Positions 7,821 through 15,635 of a DNA stretch of 58,303 bases are shown one piece after another (the first letter of the stretch is position 1; each line of letters opens with the position of its first letter). The notes under the pieces were generated by a model. That model was given only the letters and a program-made list of their open reading frames with translations, was not told where the DNA came from and did no database searches. Location of the stretch: the NCBI RefSeq assembly GCF_003712195.1, contig NZ_RDSD01000026.1:1-58303 (forward strand), in the 5' to 3' direction. Source of the stretch: Proteiniphilum sp. X52 (GTDB lineage: Bacteria > Bacteroidota > Bacteroidia > Bacteroidales > Dysgonomonadaceae). A program made the translations under genes and the position numbers.

Positions 7821-9185
7821 ATGAGAAAGTTATTATTATCGGGTTTGGCAGCTATTGTGGTAGCGGCTGCCGCCTCAGCGCAAAAACCGGGATATGATCC
7901 TGTGAAGGCGCCTTACGGCCATGGAGAGGATAGTGTGAACTGCCGGCTGAACTTAAGTCTTATGCAAACATCTGCCAAGGCGGAAGATTATAAAGGCGCG
8001 TTACAACCGTGGGTTTATACCTATCAGAATTGCCCCGCCTCAAGCAAGAATATCTATATCTATGGCCCCCGCATCTTCAAAGCGCTTCACGCTGCCGAGA
8101 CAGACGCGGCCAAGAAAAAGGAACATCTCGACAAAGTGATGGAGATATATGACACCCGTCTCAAATATTACGGTCAGGACGATGCCAAAGGGACCATCCT
8201 TGCTTATAAAGCTTACGATTATATGGAGCTGATGGGTGAGAAGGCTGACCAGTCGGTTATTTATGGTATGTTGAATGAGGCCATCGAAGATCTGAAAGAC
8301 CAGATGAACCCGCTCGACGCCTATTCTTATTTTATGGTTGCCTCTTTGAATGAATATCTGAGTGACAACTCCAAAAAAGAGCGCTATATCTCTGACTATT
8401 TCAGAGTGGCAGGTTATGTGGACCAGGCTATTGCCAATGCCCGCACCGCGAATGATGAAGCCAGCGCTGACTACCTGGGACAGGTGAAAGAGGGTATTGT
8501 AAAGGGATTTGTCAATAGTGGCGCGGGTGATTGCAAGACGCTCACTGATTACTATGCCGATCAGGTGGAACCGAATAAGGGCGACAAGGCATTCCTGAAC
8601 GAAGTGCTGGATGCATTGTCTTCAGTAGGCTGCTCCGATACCGATCTCTACTTTACCGCCGCGGAGTATCTCTACCGTCTTGAGCCGTCGGCGGGAGCCG
8701 CGCTCGGATTGGCTAACAAGAGCCTGAGGGATAAGGACTACGAAACGGCTGTGAAGTATTATGCCGATGCCGCGAAGATGGAAACCAATAAAACGAAAGC
8801 ATCTGATTATATGATGCAACTGGCGGGTATCTTCTCTAATCAGCGCAATTTTGCCAGGGCAAGACAGGCCGCTTATGACGCGTTGGAGTATAACCCCAAC
8901 AACGGAGACGCGTATATCCTGATCGCCCAGCTCTATGCCAGCTCGGCAGCCAATATCTTCCCTGAGCCGGAAAAAGCGGGATTGGTATACCTCGTGGCGG
9001 TTGACAAACTGCAAAAAGCAAGGTCGGTTGATCCGAGTGTGGCCAGTAAGGCAAATAATCTCATCAACAATTATTCTGCCAGATTCATGGATACTGAAAC
9101 TGCTTTTATGATGGGGATCAAAGCCGGTGAGACGGTGACCATTCCCGGTTGGATCGGGGAAACGACCACTGTCCGTTTGAGATAA
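7821..9185 (+). CDS. Secreted tetratricopeptide-repeat protein
   Basis: This is a 454-residue exported protein. From the ATG at 7821 there is a clean signal peptide (MRKLLLSGLAAIVVAAAASA), and an aagga ribosome-binding site lies just upstream. An earlier TTG at 7791 would only extend the N-terminus. The mature protein is helical, with several TPR-like units between about residues 60 and 430 (for example NKSLRDKDYETAVKYYADAA and AYDALEYNPNNGDAYILIA). It probably acts as a periplasmic scaffold. It lies between an outer-membrane barrel gene and lptC, in line with envelope work. Confidence 0.8.
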   Translation: MRKLLLSGLAAIVVAAAASAQKPGYDPVKAPYGHGEDSVNCRLNLSLMQTSAKAEDYKGALQPWVYTYQNCPASSKNIYIYGPRIFKALHAAETDAAKKKEHLDKVMEIYDTRLKYYGQDDAKGTILAYKAYDYMELMGEKADQSVIYGMLNEAIEDLKDQMNPLDAYSYFMVASLNEYLSDNSKKERYISDYFRVAGYVDQAIANARTANDEASADYLGQVKEGIVKGFVNSGAGDCKTLTDYYADQVEPNKGDKAFLNEVLDALSSVGCSDTDLYFTAAEYLYRLEPSAGAALGLANKSLRDKDYETAVKYYADAAKMETNKTKASDYMMQLAGIFSNQRNFARARQAAYDALEYNPNNGDAYILIAQLYASSAANIFPEPEKAGLVYLVAVDKLQKARSVDPSVASKANNLINNYSARFMDTETAFMMGIKAGETVTIPGWIGETTTVRLR

Positions 9186-9211
9186 TCCGTACAGTCTGAT
9201 TCATTGAACAA

Positions 9212-9862
9212 ATGTTGCGAGGACATCGTCACATAAAATATGTATGGCGCATAACAATCACTGTCTCAGTGGTTGTTATGTCGTTTTTTTCATGTAAGGA
9301 TAAGAACGATAATCTGATCGCTTTTGCCTATGACCCGGACACGGTGCCGACTATGATTACCACTTCCGTATCCCAACTTATTTCAGACTCCGGTATCACC
9401 CGTTATAGGATAGTCGCGGATGTGTGGATGGTTTTCAATCAGGCGAAAGAGCCTTATTGGCATTTTCCCGAAGGATTGTATTTTGAGCAGTTCACGCCCG
9501 ATTTTGAGATTGAGGCTACTGTTGAGGCCGACACGGCGTGGTATTACAACACGAAAGACCTGTGGAGATTGAAAAAGAATGTCCATGTGGAAAACAGGAA
9601 AGGGGAGCAGTTCGATAGTGATGAGCTCTTCTGGGATGGAAAAAACGGGAAAGTCTTTTCCGAGGCATATATCGAGATCCAGAGCGGTCTTACAGAACTC
9701 AAAGGTTATGGGTTTGAATCGAACCAGACAATGACCGATTACCGTATTTTTCGGCCGCATGACGGAAAACTTCCTTTCTCTGAGACCACGCCTGCCGATT
9801 CTATTCAATCGGGCACCGGAGAAGTAAGTGAGGCGGAAAATCCGATGCCTGACACGGATTAA
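9212..9862 (+). CDS. lptC: LptC-like LPS export protein
   Basis: This 216-residue protein has one N-terminal hydrophobic segment ending in FFSC (possible lipobox) followed by a beta-jellyroll. Typical LptC features are the 'PTMITTSVSQLISDSGITRYRI' type strand region, 'WHFPEGLYFEQF' and the ribbon 'WRLKKNVHVENRKGEQFDSDELFWD'. LptC passes lipopolysaccharide from the LptBFG inner-membrane transporter to the periplasmic bridge. In many Bacteroidetes the gene is followed by a CBS/CorC-like gene and a SurA-like gene, as here. The start is the ATG 27 bases after the previous stop. Confidence 0.85.
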   Translation: MLRGHRHIKYVWRITITVSVVVMSFFSCKDKNDNLIAFAYDPDTVPTMITTSVSQLISDSGITRYRIVADVWMVFNQAKEPYWHFPEGLYFEQFTPDFEIEATVEADTAWYYNTKDLWRLKKNVHVENRKGEQFDSDELFWDGKNGKVFSEAYIEIQSGLTELKGYGFESNQTMTDYRIFRPHDGKLPFSETTPADSIQSGTGEVSEAENPMPDTD

Positions 9863-9864
9863 AA

Positions 9865-10000
9865 GTGAAGAATGAAGAGTGAAGAATGAAGAGTGAAGAA
9901 TGAAGAGTGAAGAATGAAGAGTGAAGAATGAAGAATGAAGAATGAAGAATGAAGAATTGGTAATTAGTAATTGGTAATTGGTAATTGATAATTGGTAATT
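9865..10000 (+). repeat. Two adjacent 7-base tandem arrays (19 units)
   Basis: Thirteen heptamers of the form RTGAAGA (gtgaaga or atgaaga) run without a break from 9865 to 9955. The first ten alternate g and a at the first position, so a 14-base period is also visible. After attg, six more heptamers of the form ggtaatt, agtaatt or gataatt fill 9959-10000. The arrays separate lptC from the next gene by about 160 bases and have no obvious coding role. Confidence 0.9.
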
Positions 10001-10023
10001 TATAACTCATGACTCCTAACTAA

Positions 10024-11313
10024 ATGCATGACCATGTGGAAATAGGGTGGTGGATTACATTCCTGCTTCTCTCTATCCTTTTTTCGGGAATAGAGTTGGC
10101 CTATATTTCTTCTGCTAAGTTGGAATATGTTGTCAGCAGGGGTTCGTCGCGGGCTTACAGGTATATACTGGACACTATCTACAGCCGCTTCCGCCGGTTT
10201 CAGCTTACCATGATGGTGGGAAGGATTATTCTGCTCCTCTTTTTTGTTTATTTTACTACCCTGATCATATACCCATATTCGAATGAAACACCACATCGCG
10301 ATTTCATAAAGATATTGCCGGTCATTGCGGTGGGCACACTTTTTCTTTTGCTGTCGCAGGAATTTCTGCCGCGCATCCTGTTTGGTAAAAAGCCCGACCT
10401 GTGGGTGAAACTGTTTCTCGTCCCCGCTTTTTTGTTCCATATATTGCTTTATCCGCTGGCGGGCCTGTTTGAGGGTTTGTCAAAAGTAATATGCAGACTG
10501 TCAGGAGTGGATCTCTCCAGGGAGGAACAGGATGATCTGTTTTACAGGGTTAATTTCGATACCGTTATGGAAAAGAATGCCGATGATATGTCGAAAGAAG
10601 TGGAGGTCGATTCAGAGGTCAAGATATTTCGGAATGCCCTTGATTTTTCCTCCAAAAAAGTGAGGGATTGCATGGTGCCCCGCGCCGATATTGTGGCGGT
10701 AAGCCTTGATACCGATCTCGATAAATTGAAAGAGTTGTTCATCGAATCCGGCATATCCAGGATTTTAGTCTTTACAGAAAATCTCGATAATATAGTCGGA
10801 TATATCCATATGTGGGAGATTTTCAATAATCCGCGGGAGTGGACCCATAATCTCGCTTCCATCTCTTTTGTGCCCGAAAGTATGCAGGCCAACCAGTTGA
10901 TGAGCGACCTGATGCAGCATCGTAAAAGTATCGCCGTGGTAGTGGACGAGTTTGGTGGCACATCCGGGATTGTCACCATGGAAGATCTTGTGGAAGAGAT
11001 ATTCGGTGACATAGAAGATGAATATGATGTGGAATCAAAATTCGTGAAACGGGAGGGAGAAAACCAATGGGTGATGTCGGGACGTGTGGAGATAGACCAT
11101 CTGAACCAAGCGCACCATCTCGATATTCCGGAGTCGGACGAGTATTCCACTATTGCCGGTTACCTGTTGTTTCACACCCAACGTTTCCCGAAGACCTATG
11201 AAACTGTTATTATTGGAAAATATACCTTTAAAATACTAAAAGTAACGGCCCGGAAAATAGAAGTCGTACGGCTTATTACCGAAACCAAAACAGCAGAGGA
11301 GATGTTGTCCTGA
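10024..11313 (+). CDS. CNNM/CorC-type CBS-domain membrane protein (GldE-like)
   Basis: This 429-residue inner-membrane protein has an N-terminal DUF21/CNNM domain with three or four membrane helices (within residues 1-170), a pair of CBS domains (about 200-325, including VRDCMVPRADIVAVS and VVDEFGGTSGIVTMEDLVEEI), and a C-terminal CorC/HlyC domain (about 340-425, starting after EGENQWVMSGRVEIDHLN). Family members are linked to divalent cation transport. In gliding Bacteroidetes the orthologue GldE is needed for gliding and secretion. Its position between lptC and the SurA-like gene is the conserved arrangement I expect for this family in Bacteroidales. Confidence 0.9.
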   Translation: MHDHVEIGWWITFLLLSILFSGIELAYISSAKLEYVVSRGSSRAYRYILDTIYSRFRRFQLTMMVGRIILLLFFVYFTTLIIYPYSNETPHRDFIKILPVIAVGTLFLLLSQEFLPRILFGKKPDLWVKLFLVPAFLFHILLYPLAGLFEGLSKVICRLSGVDLSREEQDDLFYRVNFDTVMEKNADDMSKEVEVDSEVKIFRNALDFSSKKVRDCMVPRADIVAVSLDTDLDKLKELFIESGISRILVFTENLDNIVGYIHMWEIFNNPREWTHNLASISFVPESMQANQLMSDLMQHRKSIAVVVDEFGGTSGIVTMEDLVEEIFGDIEDEYDVESKFVKREGENQWVMSGRVEIDHLNQAHHLDIPESDEYSTIAGYLLFHTQRFPKTYETVIIGKYTFKILKVTARKIEVVRLITETKTAEEMLS

Positions 11314-11345
11314 GGATATGGGCAGGTGAATATGCACTTTTCCTG

Positions 11346-11375
11346 AAAAAAATAACGCTGTCTGCGTTATTTTTG
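11346..11375 (+). terminator. Hairpin with T-run after the CBS protein gene, overlapping a possible -7 box
   Basis: An 11-base-pair stem (aaaaataacgc at 11348-11358, gcgttattttt at 11364-11374) with a five-base loop is followed by few further Ts. Its 3' arm also contains TATTTTTG (11368-11375), which matches the TAnnTTTG -7 element and could serve the next gene. Confidence 0.5.
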
Positions 11376-11442
11376 CTAACTTCGTGCCCTTATTTGAATT
11401 ATAACAATTTATCACGTTCTAAGTAAATAAAAAGATAGTTAG

Positions 11443-13572
11443 ATGGCTACTTTACAGAAGATTAGAGATAAAGGTACGCTTCTCGTCATTGTGATCGGCG
11501 CGGCGTTGATTGCCTTTGTGTTGGGAGATTTGCTCACTTCCGGGACAACATTATTTGGAAGAGCGCAGGACAAGGCGTTCGTAGTGAATCGCGAGGTGAT
11601 ATCAACCCAGCAATATGCCGATAAAATCACGCAGTTCGAAGAATTCCAGAAGATGGTAAGCGGACAGTCGTCCCTCGATGAAAACGTGTCGTCGCAGATA
11701 CGCGAAGCCGTATATCAGCAAATGGTGCGGGATCGTTTGCTCGGTCACCAGACAGCCAAACTGGGACTCACCGTAACCAAAGAGGAGCTGAATGATCTGG
11801 TGCACGGACAATCCATCTCACCTGTATTACAGCAACTTCCGTTTTTCCTCGACCCGCAGACAGGTCTGTTTGACCGGAGTGCCCTGATAGAATTTATTAA
11901 TACGGTCAACATCCCCAGTCCCAATCCCCAGGAACAGGCTCTGGTGAATCAATACAAGAGTTTGTGGTTGTTCATCGAGGAAATGGTCAGGACACAACGG
12001 CTGGAAGAAAAATATATCTCCCTTCTGTCTAATGCCGTCATGGTGAATGATGTGGAGGCGAAGACCGCATTCGAGCTTTCACAGCGGAATGCCGACATTG
12101 AGTACGCGATGAAGAGTTATTTTACTGTTCCTGATTCTACCGTAAATGTAACTGATGGCGAAGTAAAAGCGTTCTATGACAAGCATAAGGGATCTTTCAG
12201 GATGGATGCCCCTCTTGTGAGGCTCTCCTATTTCACCAAAGCGATCACTCCCAGCGAGGAGGACTACGCTGAAGTCGAAGCCGAATCACGCAAAGCCTTT
12301 GACGAACTGAGCGGTGCCGCCAATCCTGCCGCAATTGTGGCGGATTATTCGCAGACGCCCTATCGGGATGTATTTGTCAGCGAGCATATGCTGACTCCCA
12401 CGCAGGTGGAATTTGTCCGCTCGGCCGCTGTCAACGAGATGTATGGCCCTACCCGTGAGGGGGATTCATTCCATATCTACAAGCTGGTCGACAAGACTGT
12501 GGCTCCCGACTCTGTCTATCTGAGGATGATGGCCGTTCCGAATGCTTCTGTGGTGGGACAGGATTCCATCATCACCCACTTTGTGGATAGTATTTACGGG
12601 GCTATTGCCGGAGGCACTCCTTTTGCGGAGGCTGCCAACAGCCTCAACCCCAATTCGAACGGCGGAGATATGGGGTGGGCGCGAGAGATCGATCTTGCAG
12701 GCTTCAGCACGGATCTGGTGAAGACCGCTTTCAATGCACCCATAGGACAACCTGTTAAATTGTCTATCCCCGGACAGCAACTCATCTTCCAGGTGGAACA
12801 GCGCACCCGTCCGGTCAATAAATATAAACTGGCAGTGATCGATATGCCGGTATTGCCAAGTGAAAAGACATCGAACAATATCGATAACGAACTGAATCAA
12901 TTCGTCTCCACGCCCGGTGTGGAGCAGAAGTTCAATGAACTGGCCTCTGAAAAAGGATATATGGTGATGCCCGGTATCACTGTTTCCGCAAATGATTTTA
13001 CATTGGCGCAGATACCCGGCTCCCGCCAGGTGATCAGTTGGGCTGCCAACGAGAAGAAACCCGGAGTCGTGAAGAAGTTCGATCTCACCAACCTGCGTGT
13101 CATAGCAAGGGTGGAGAGGGTGATACCGTCGGGTACGACACCCCTGTCGGAGGTCTCTTCAGGTATCCGTGCCCAATTGGTGAACGAGAAGAAGGCTGAA
13201 AAGATCATCAACGATCTGAAGGCGCAAAACCTGACCACGCTCGACGCCTACGCCTCAGCCATGGACGCCCATAGCGATACCGTCCGTTTTGTGAACTTCA
13301 ATACGCAGAATATTACCGGATTGGGATTTGAACCGGCTTTGAACGCCGTGTCCGCATTTGCACCACTCCATAAGGTCGTAGGCCCGTTGAAGGGGAACAT
13401 GGGGGTGTATGTGGCTGCTGTTGCCAACCGCTCGGAAGGAACAGAGGAATACGATGCGCAAGAGCAGAAAAACCGGATACTCAACAACAACGCTTACCGC
13501 CTGCAGATGCAGTCTGTAGAGGTGTTGAGAACCAAACTGGGAGTGCAAGACAACCGTTTCAGGTTCTTCTGA
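11443..13572 (+). CDS. SurA/PpiD-like peptidyl-prolyl isomerase, membrane-anchored foldase
   Basis: This 709-residue protein has an uncleaved N-terminal membrane helix (about residues 12-32), a SurA_N-3 type chaperone domain (about 40-250) and a parvulin domain (about 345-450, with PFAEAANSLNPNSNGGDMGW and IGQPVKLSIPGQQLIFQVEQRT). A large C-terminal region follows. This is the architecture of PpiD/SurA-like periplasmic chaperones that help outer-membrane proteins fold. It is the last gene of the envelope run and ends at a strong terminator. Whether the parvulin domain is active is not shown by the sequence. Confidence 0.9.
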   Translation: MATLQKIRDKGTLLVIVIGAALIAFVLGDLLTSGTTLFGRAQDKAFVVNREVISTQQYADKITQFEEFQKMVSGQSSLDENVSSQIREAVYQQMVRDRLLGHQTAKLGLTVTKEELNDLVHGQSISPVLQQLPFFLDPQTGLFDRSALIEFINTVNIPSPNPQEQALVNQYKSLWLFIEEMVRTQRLEEKYISLLSNAVMVNDVEAKTAFELSQRNADIEYAMKSYFTVPDSTVNVTDGEVKAFYDKHKGSFRMDAPLVRLSYFTKAITPSEEDYAEVEAESRKAFDELSGAANPAAIVADYSQTPYRDVFVSEHMLTPTQVEFVRSAAVNEMYGPTREGDSFHIYKLVDKTVAPDSVYLRMMAVPNASVVGQDSIITHFVDSIYGAIAGGTPFAEAANSLNPNSNGGDMGWAREIDLAGFSTDLVKTAFNAPIGQPVKLSIPGQQLIFQVEQRTRPVNKYKLAVIDMPVLPSEKTSNNIDNELNQFVSTPGVEQKFNELASEKGYMVMPGITVSANDFTLAQIPGSRQVISWAANEKKPGVVKKFDLTNLRVIARVERVIPSGTTPLSEVSSGIRAQLVNEKKAEKIINDLKAQNLTTLDAYASAMDAHSDTVRFVNFNTQNITGLGFEPALNAVSAFAPLHKVVGPLKGNMGVYVAAVANRSEGTEEYDAQEQKNRILNNNAYRLQMQSVEVLRTKLGVQDNRFRFF

Positions 13573-13627
13573 TCCTATCCTGATAAAAGATTAACCAGGT
13601 TTGCGGTAACCTTGGAGAGTAAAAAAG

Positions 13628-13661
13628 AAGAGGTGGCTTCACAACGAGGCCACCTCTTTTT
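13628..13661. terminator. Bidirectional terminator between convergent foldase and pfp genes
   Basis: A perfect 10-base-pair stem (aagaggtggc 13628-13637, gccacctctt 13649-13658) is flanked by a T-run on the right and an A-run on the left (13615-13629), so it can end transcription from both sides. Confidence 0.85.
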
Positions 13662-13682
13662 GATATTCGTATCAAAGAGTTA

Positions 13683-15338
13683 TTACTCGATACCCTTTTG
13701 TTCCAATTGCAATGTCTTGCTGGGCTGGTCGCATACCTCTGTAGGGCCGAAATACTGGATCGGGCCGGGATATACGTAGTCCGTTTCGATGGCCCACTGG
13801 TCGCGCTGGCTTTCGAAATATCTGAACGGGGCGCCGTCCAGCTCCACCAATGCTTTCTGAATTACCGGTTTCATCTCGCCGTGGCGGCGCTCCATATTCA
13901 TCATCATGGTGATGGGCACTCCACCTGCGGTCCACTCTATGGCGGGGGCTGTGGTGTTGCGTACGGACGACATATAGCCGGTCTTGCCCGCCGCAATCAG
14001 CATGGAGGCTGTGTAGCCGAGTGAATAGCAATAGTCGGCATCATAGTTCGACGGAGCGGCGCAACGTCCCTCATATCCGAAGAAATGGGTGATGCTCGAG
14101 AATTTGCCTTTATACCGGCCTTCTTTCGTCCATGCATCTAGCCGTTTCTTCACCATCTCGGCCAGCAGTTTCTCGGTTTCGATCAGCGACACCTGCACGT
14201 TGCCGTGCGGGTCGCGGTCCAGCGTGAGTTGGCGTGCCACCGTTTCGGGAAGGCTGGCGTAAATATCGGCATTTTCTTTTGAGAGTTTGCTGATGATGTA
14301 ATCGCGTTGTCCCGAGCGGCGTACCAGGTTGAATTCCTCCTGATTGTGCGCGAGGAAATCATTCAGCTCATGGATCAACTTTTTCATTGCGGGAATAAAT
14401 TCGATCAGCCCTTCGGGAATGATCACTGTGCCGAAATTCAATCCTTTTTCTGCCCGTTGGGTAATCACGCCGGCTATGTAGTCAATAATATCGTCGAGGG
14501 ACTGTCCTTTGGCGGCCACCTCTTCCGATATGATGCAGATATTGGGTTGTGTTTGCAAGGCACACTCCAGCGCGATATGCGATGCCGAGCGGCCCATCAC
14601 TTTGATGAAGTGCCAGTATTTACGCGCCGAATTGCAGTCGCGCTGGATATTTCCAATCAATTCGGAATATACTTTGCATGCGGTGTCGAAGCCGAAAGAG
14701 GTCTCGATCTGCTCGTTTTTCAGGTCGCCGTCGATGGTCTTGGGGCAGCCGATCACCTGTACGCCGGCGTTGATCGACGCGTAATACTCGGCCAACACGC
14801 AAGCGTTGGTATTGGAGTCGTCCCCCCCAATGATAACCAGAGCTTTGATGTCCAGCTTTTTCAGTATTTCAAGGCCTTTGTCGAATTGCTCTTTGGTCTC
14901 CAGTTTGGTACGTCCCGAGCCGATGATATCGAATCCTCCTGTATTGCGGTACTCATCAATGATCTCGGCGGTAAGTTCTTTGTATGTGTGCTTGACCAGT
15001 CCGTCAGGTCCAAGGATGAAACCATATAGTTTGCTGTCACTGTGAAGCCTTTTGATTCCATCGAATATGCCGGCAATCACATTGTGCCCTCCGGGCGCCT
15101 GTCCTCCTGAAAGGATCACGCCCACATTTACCGGCGTGGATATTCCGGCCTCGCCGGCCATCTGTGCAAACTGGACAATCGGCATCCCGTACGTGTTGGG
15201 GAAGAGTTTTTGTATCTCTTCCTGATCAAGCACCGATTGGGTGGCAACACCTTCCTGGATGTTCACATTGCCCTTCAAACCTTCGGGCATCTTGGGCACA
15301 TAACTTGCCCTTGCAATTTGTAAAGCACTTTTTGTCAT
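13683..15338 (-). CDS. pfp: Diphosphate-fructose-6-phosphate 1-phosphotransferase (PPi-PFK)
   Basis: This 551-residue enzyme carries out reversible phosphorylation of fructose 6-phosphate with pyrophosphate in glycolysis and gluconeogenesis. The nucleotide-site signature is GGDDS at about residues 171-175; the second Asp marks PPi instead of ATP use. The catalytic motif TIDGD is at 201-205, followed by [14 protein letters not shown]. The length matches the long PFP class. The N-terminus ([21 protein letters not shown]) fits the family and the start is clear. It is divergent from sucA and has a leader of about 135 bases with hairpins. Confidence 0.95.
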   Translation of the reverse strand: MTKSALQIARASYVPKMPEGLKGNVNIQEGVATQSVLDQEEIQKLFPNTYGMPIVQFAQMAGEAGISTPVNVGVILSGGQAPGGHNVIAGIFDGIKRLHSDSKLYGFILGPDGLVKHTYKELTAEIIDEYRNTGGFDIIGSGRTKLETKEQFDKGLEILKKLDIKALVIIGGDDSNTNACVLAEYYASINAGVQVIGCPKTIDGDLKNEQIETSFGFDTACKVYSELIGNIQRDCNSARKYWHFIKVMGRSASHIALECALQTQPNICIISEEVAAKGQSLDDIIDYIAGVITQRAEKGLNFGTVIIPEGLIEFIPAMKKLIHELNDFLAHNQEEFNLVRRSGQRDYIISKLSKENADIYASLPETVARQLTLDRDPHGNVQVSLIETEKLLAEMVKKRLDAWTKEGRYKGKFSSITHFFGYEGRCAAPSNYDADYCYSLGYTASMLIAAGKTGYMSSVRNTTAPAIEWTAGGVPITMMMNMERRHGEMKPVIQKALVELDGAPFRYFESQRDQWAIETDYVYPGPIQYFGPTEVCDQPSKTLQLEQKGIE

Positions 15339-15411
15339 TAGATCGATTTTTTTTATGATGAATTGTATTTGTCTCTTCTCGGATAGTTTGTGCCGGGCTT
15401 TGCGCTAAGCA

Positions 15412-15490
15412 AACGGGTGGAGGGTAGCTCCACATCGATTTATACGTCCGGACAACGACTGACAGTCGGTGAAGTCGAACCGCAAAAGTA
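15412..15490 (-). promoter_or_regulatory. pfp promoter (-7) and structured leader
   Basis: TACTTTTG on the minus strand (15483-15490) matches the Bacteroidetes -7 box. The leader that would follow, down to the pfp start at 15338, contains a CGACTG/CAGTCG inverted repeat (15456-15468) and a GTGGAG/CTCCAC hairpin (15417-15433). No known riboswitch was recognised. Confidence 0.4.
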
Positions 15491-15635
15491 CTGTTTTTTC
15501 GTGAAATAATGAACAATTTTACTATCTTTACCATTCATATCTAATAGTGGGAAGGTGGGAAGGCGATGAATTTTTATTCTTCACTGTTCATTTTCTCACT
15601 CTTCGCTATTCTTTTTCACTTTTTGAAATTGACCG

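Noticed and set aside
9865-10000. Possible CRISPR array
   Set aside because: The repeat units are 7 bases with no spacers, so it is a simple tandem repeat.
14307-15029. 240-codon ORF opposite pfp
   Set aside because: pfp has full-length conserved motifs. The antisense frame has no family features and arises from codon bias.
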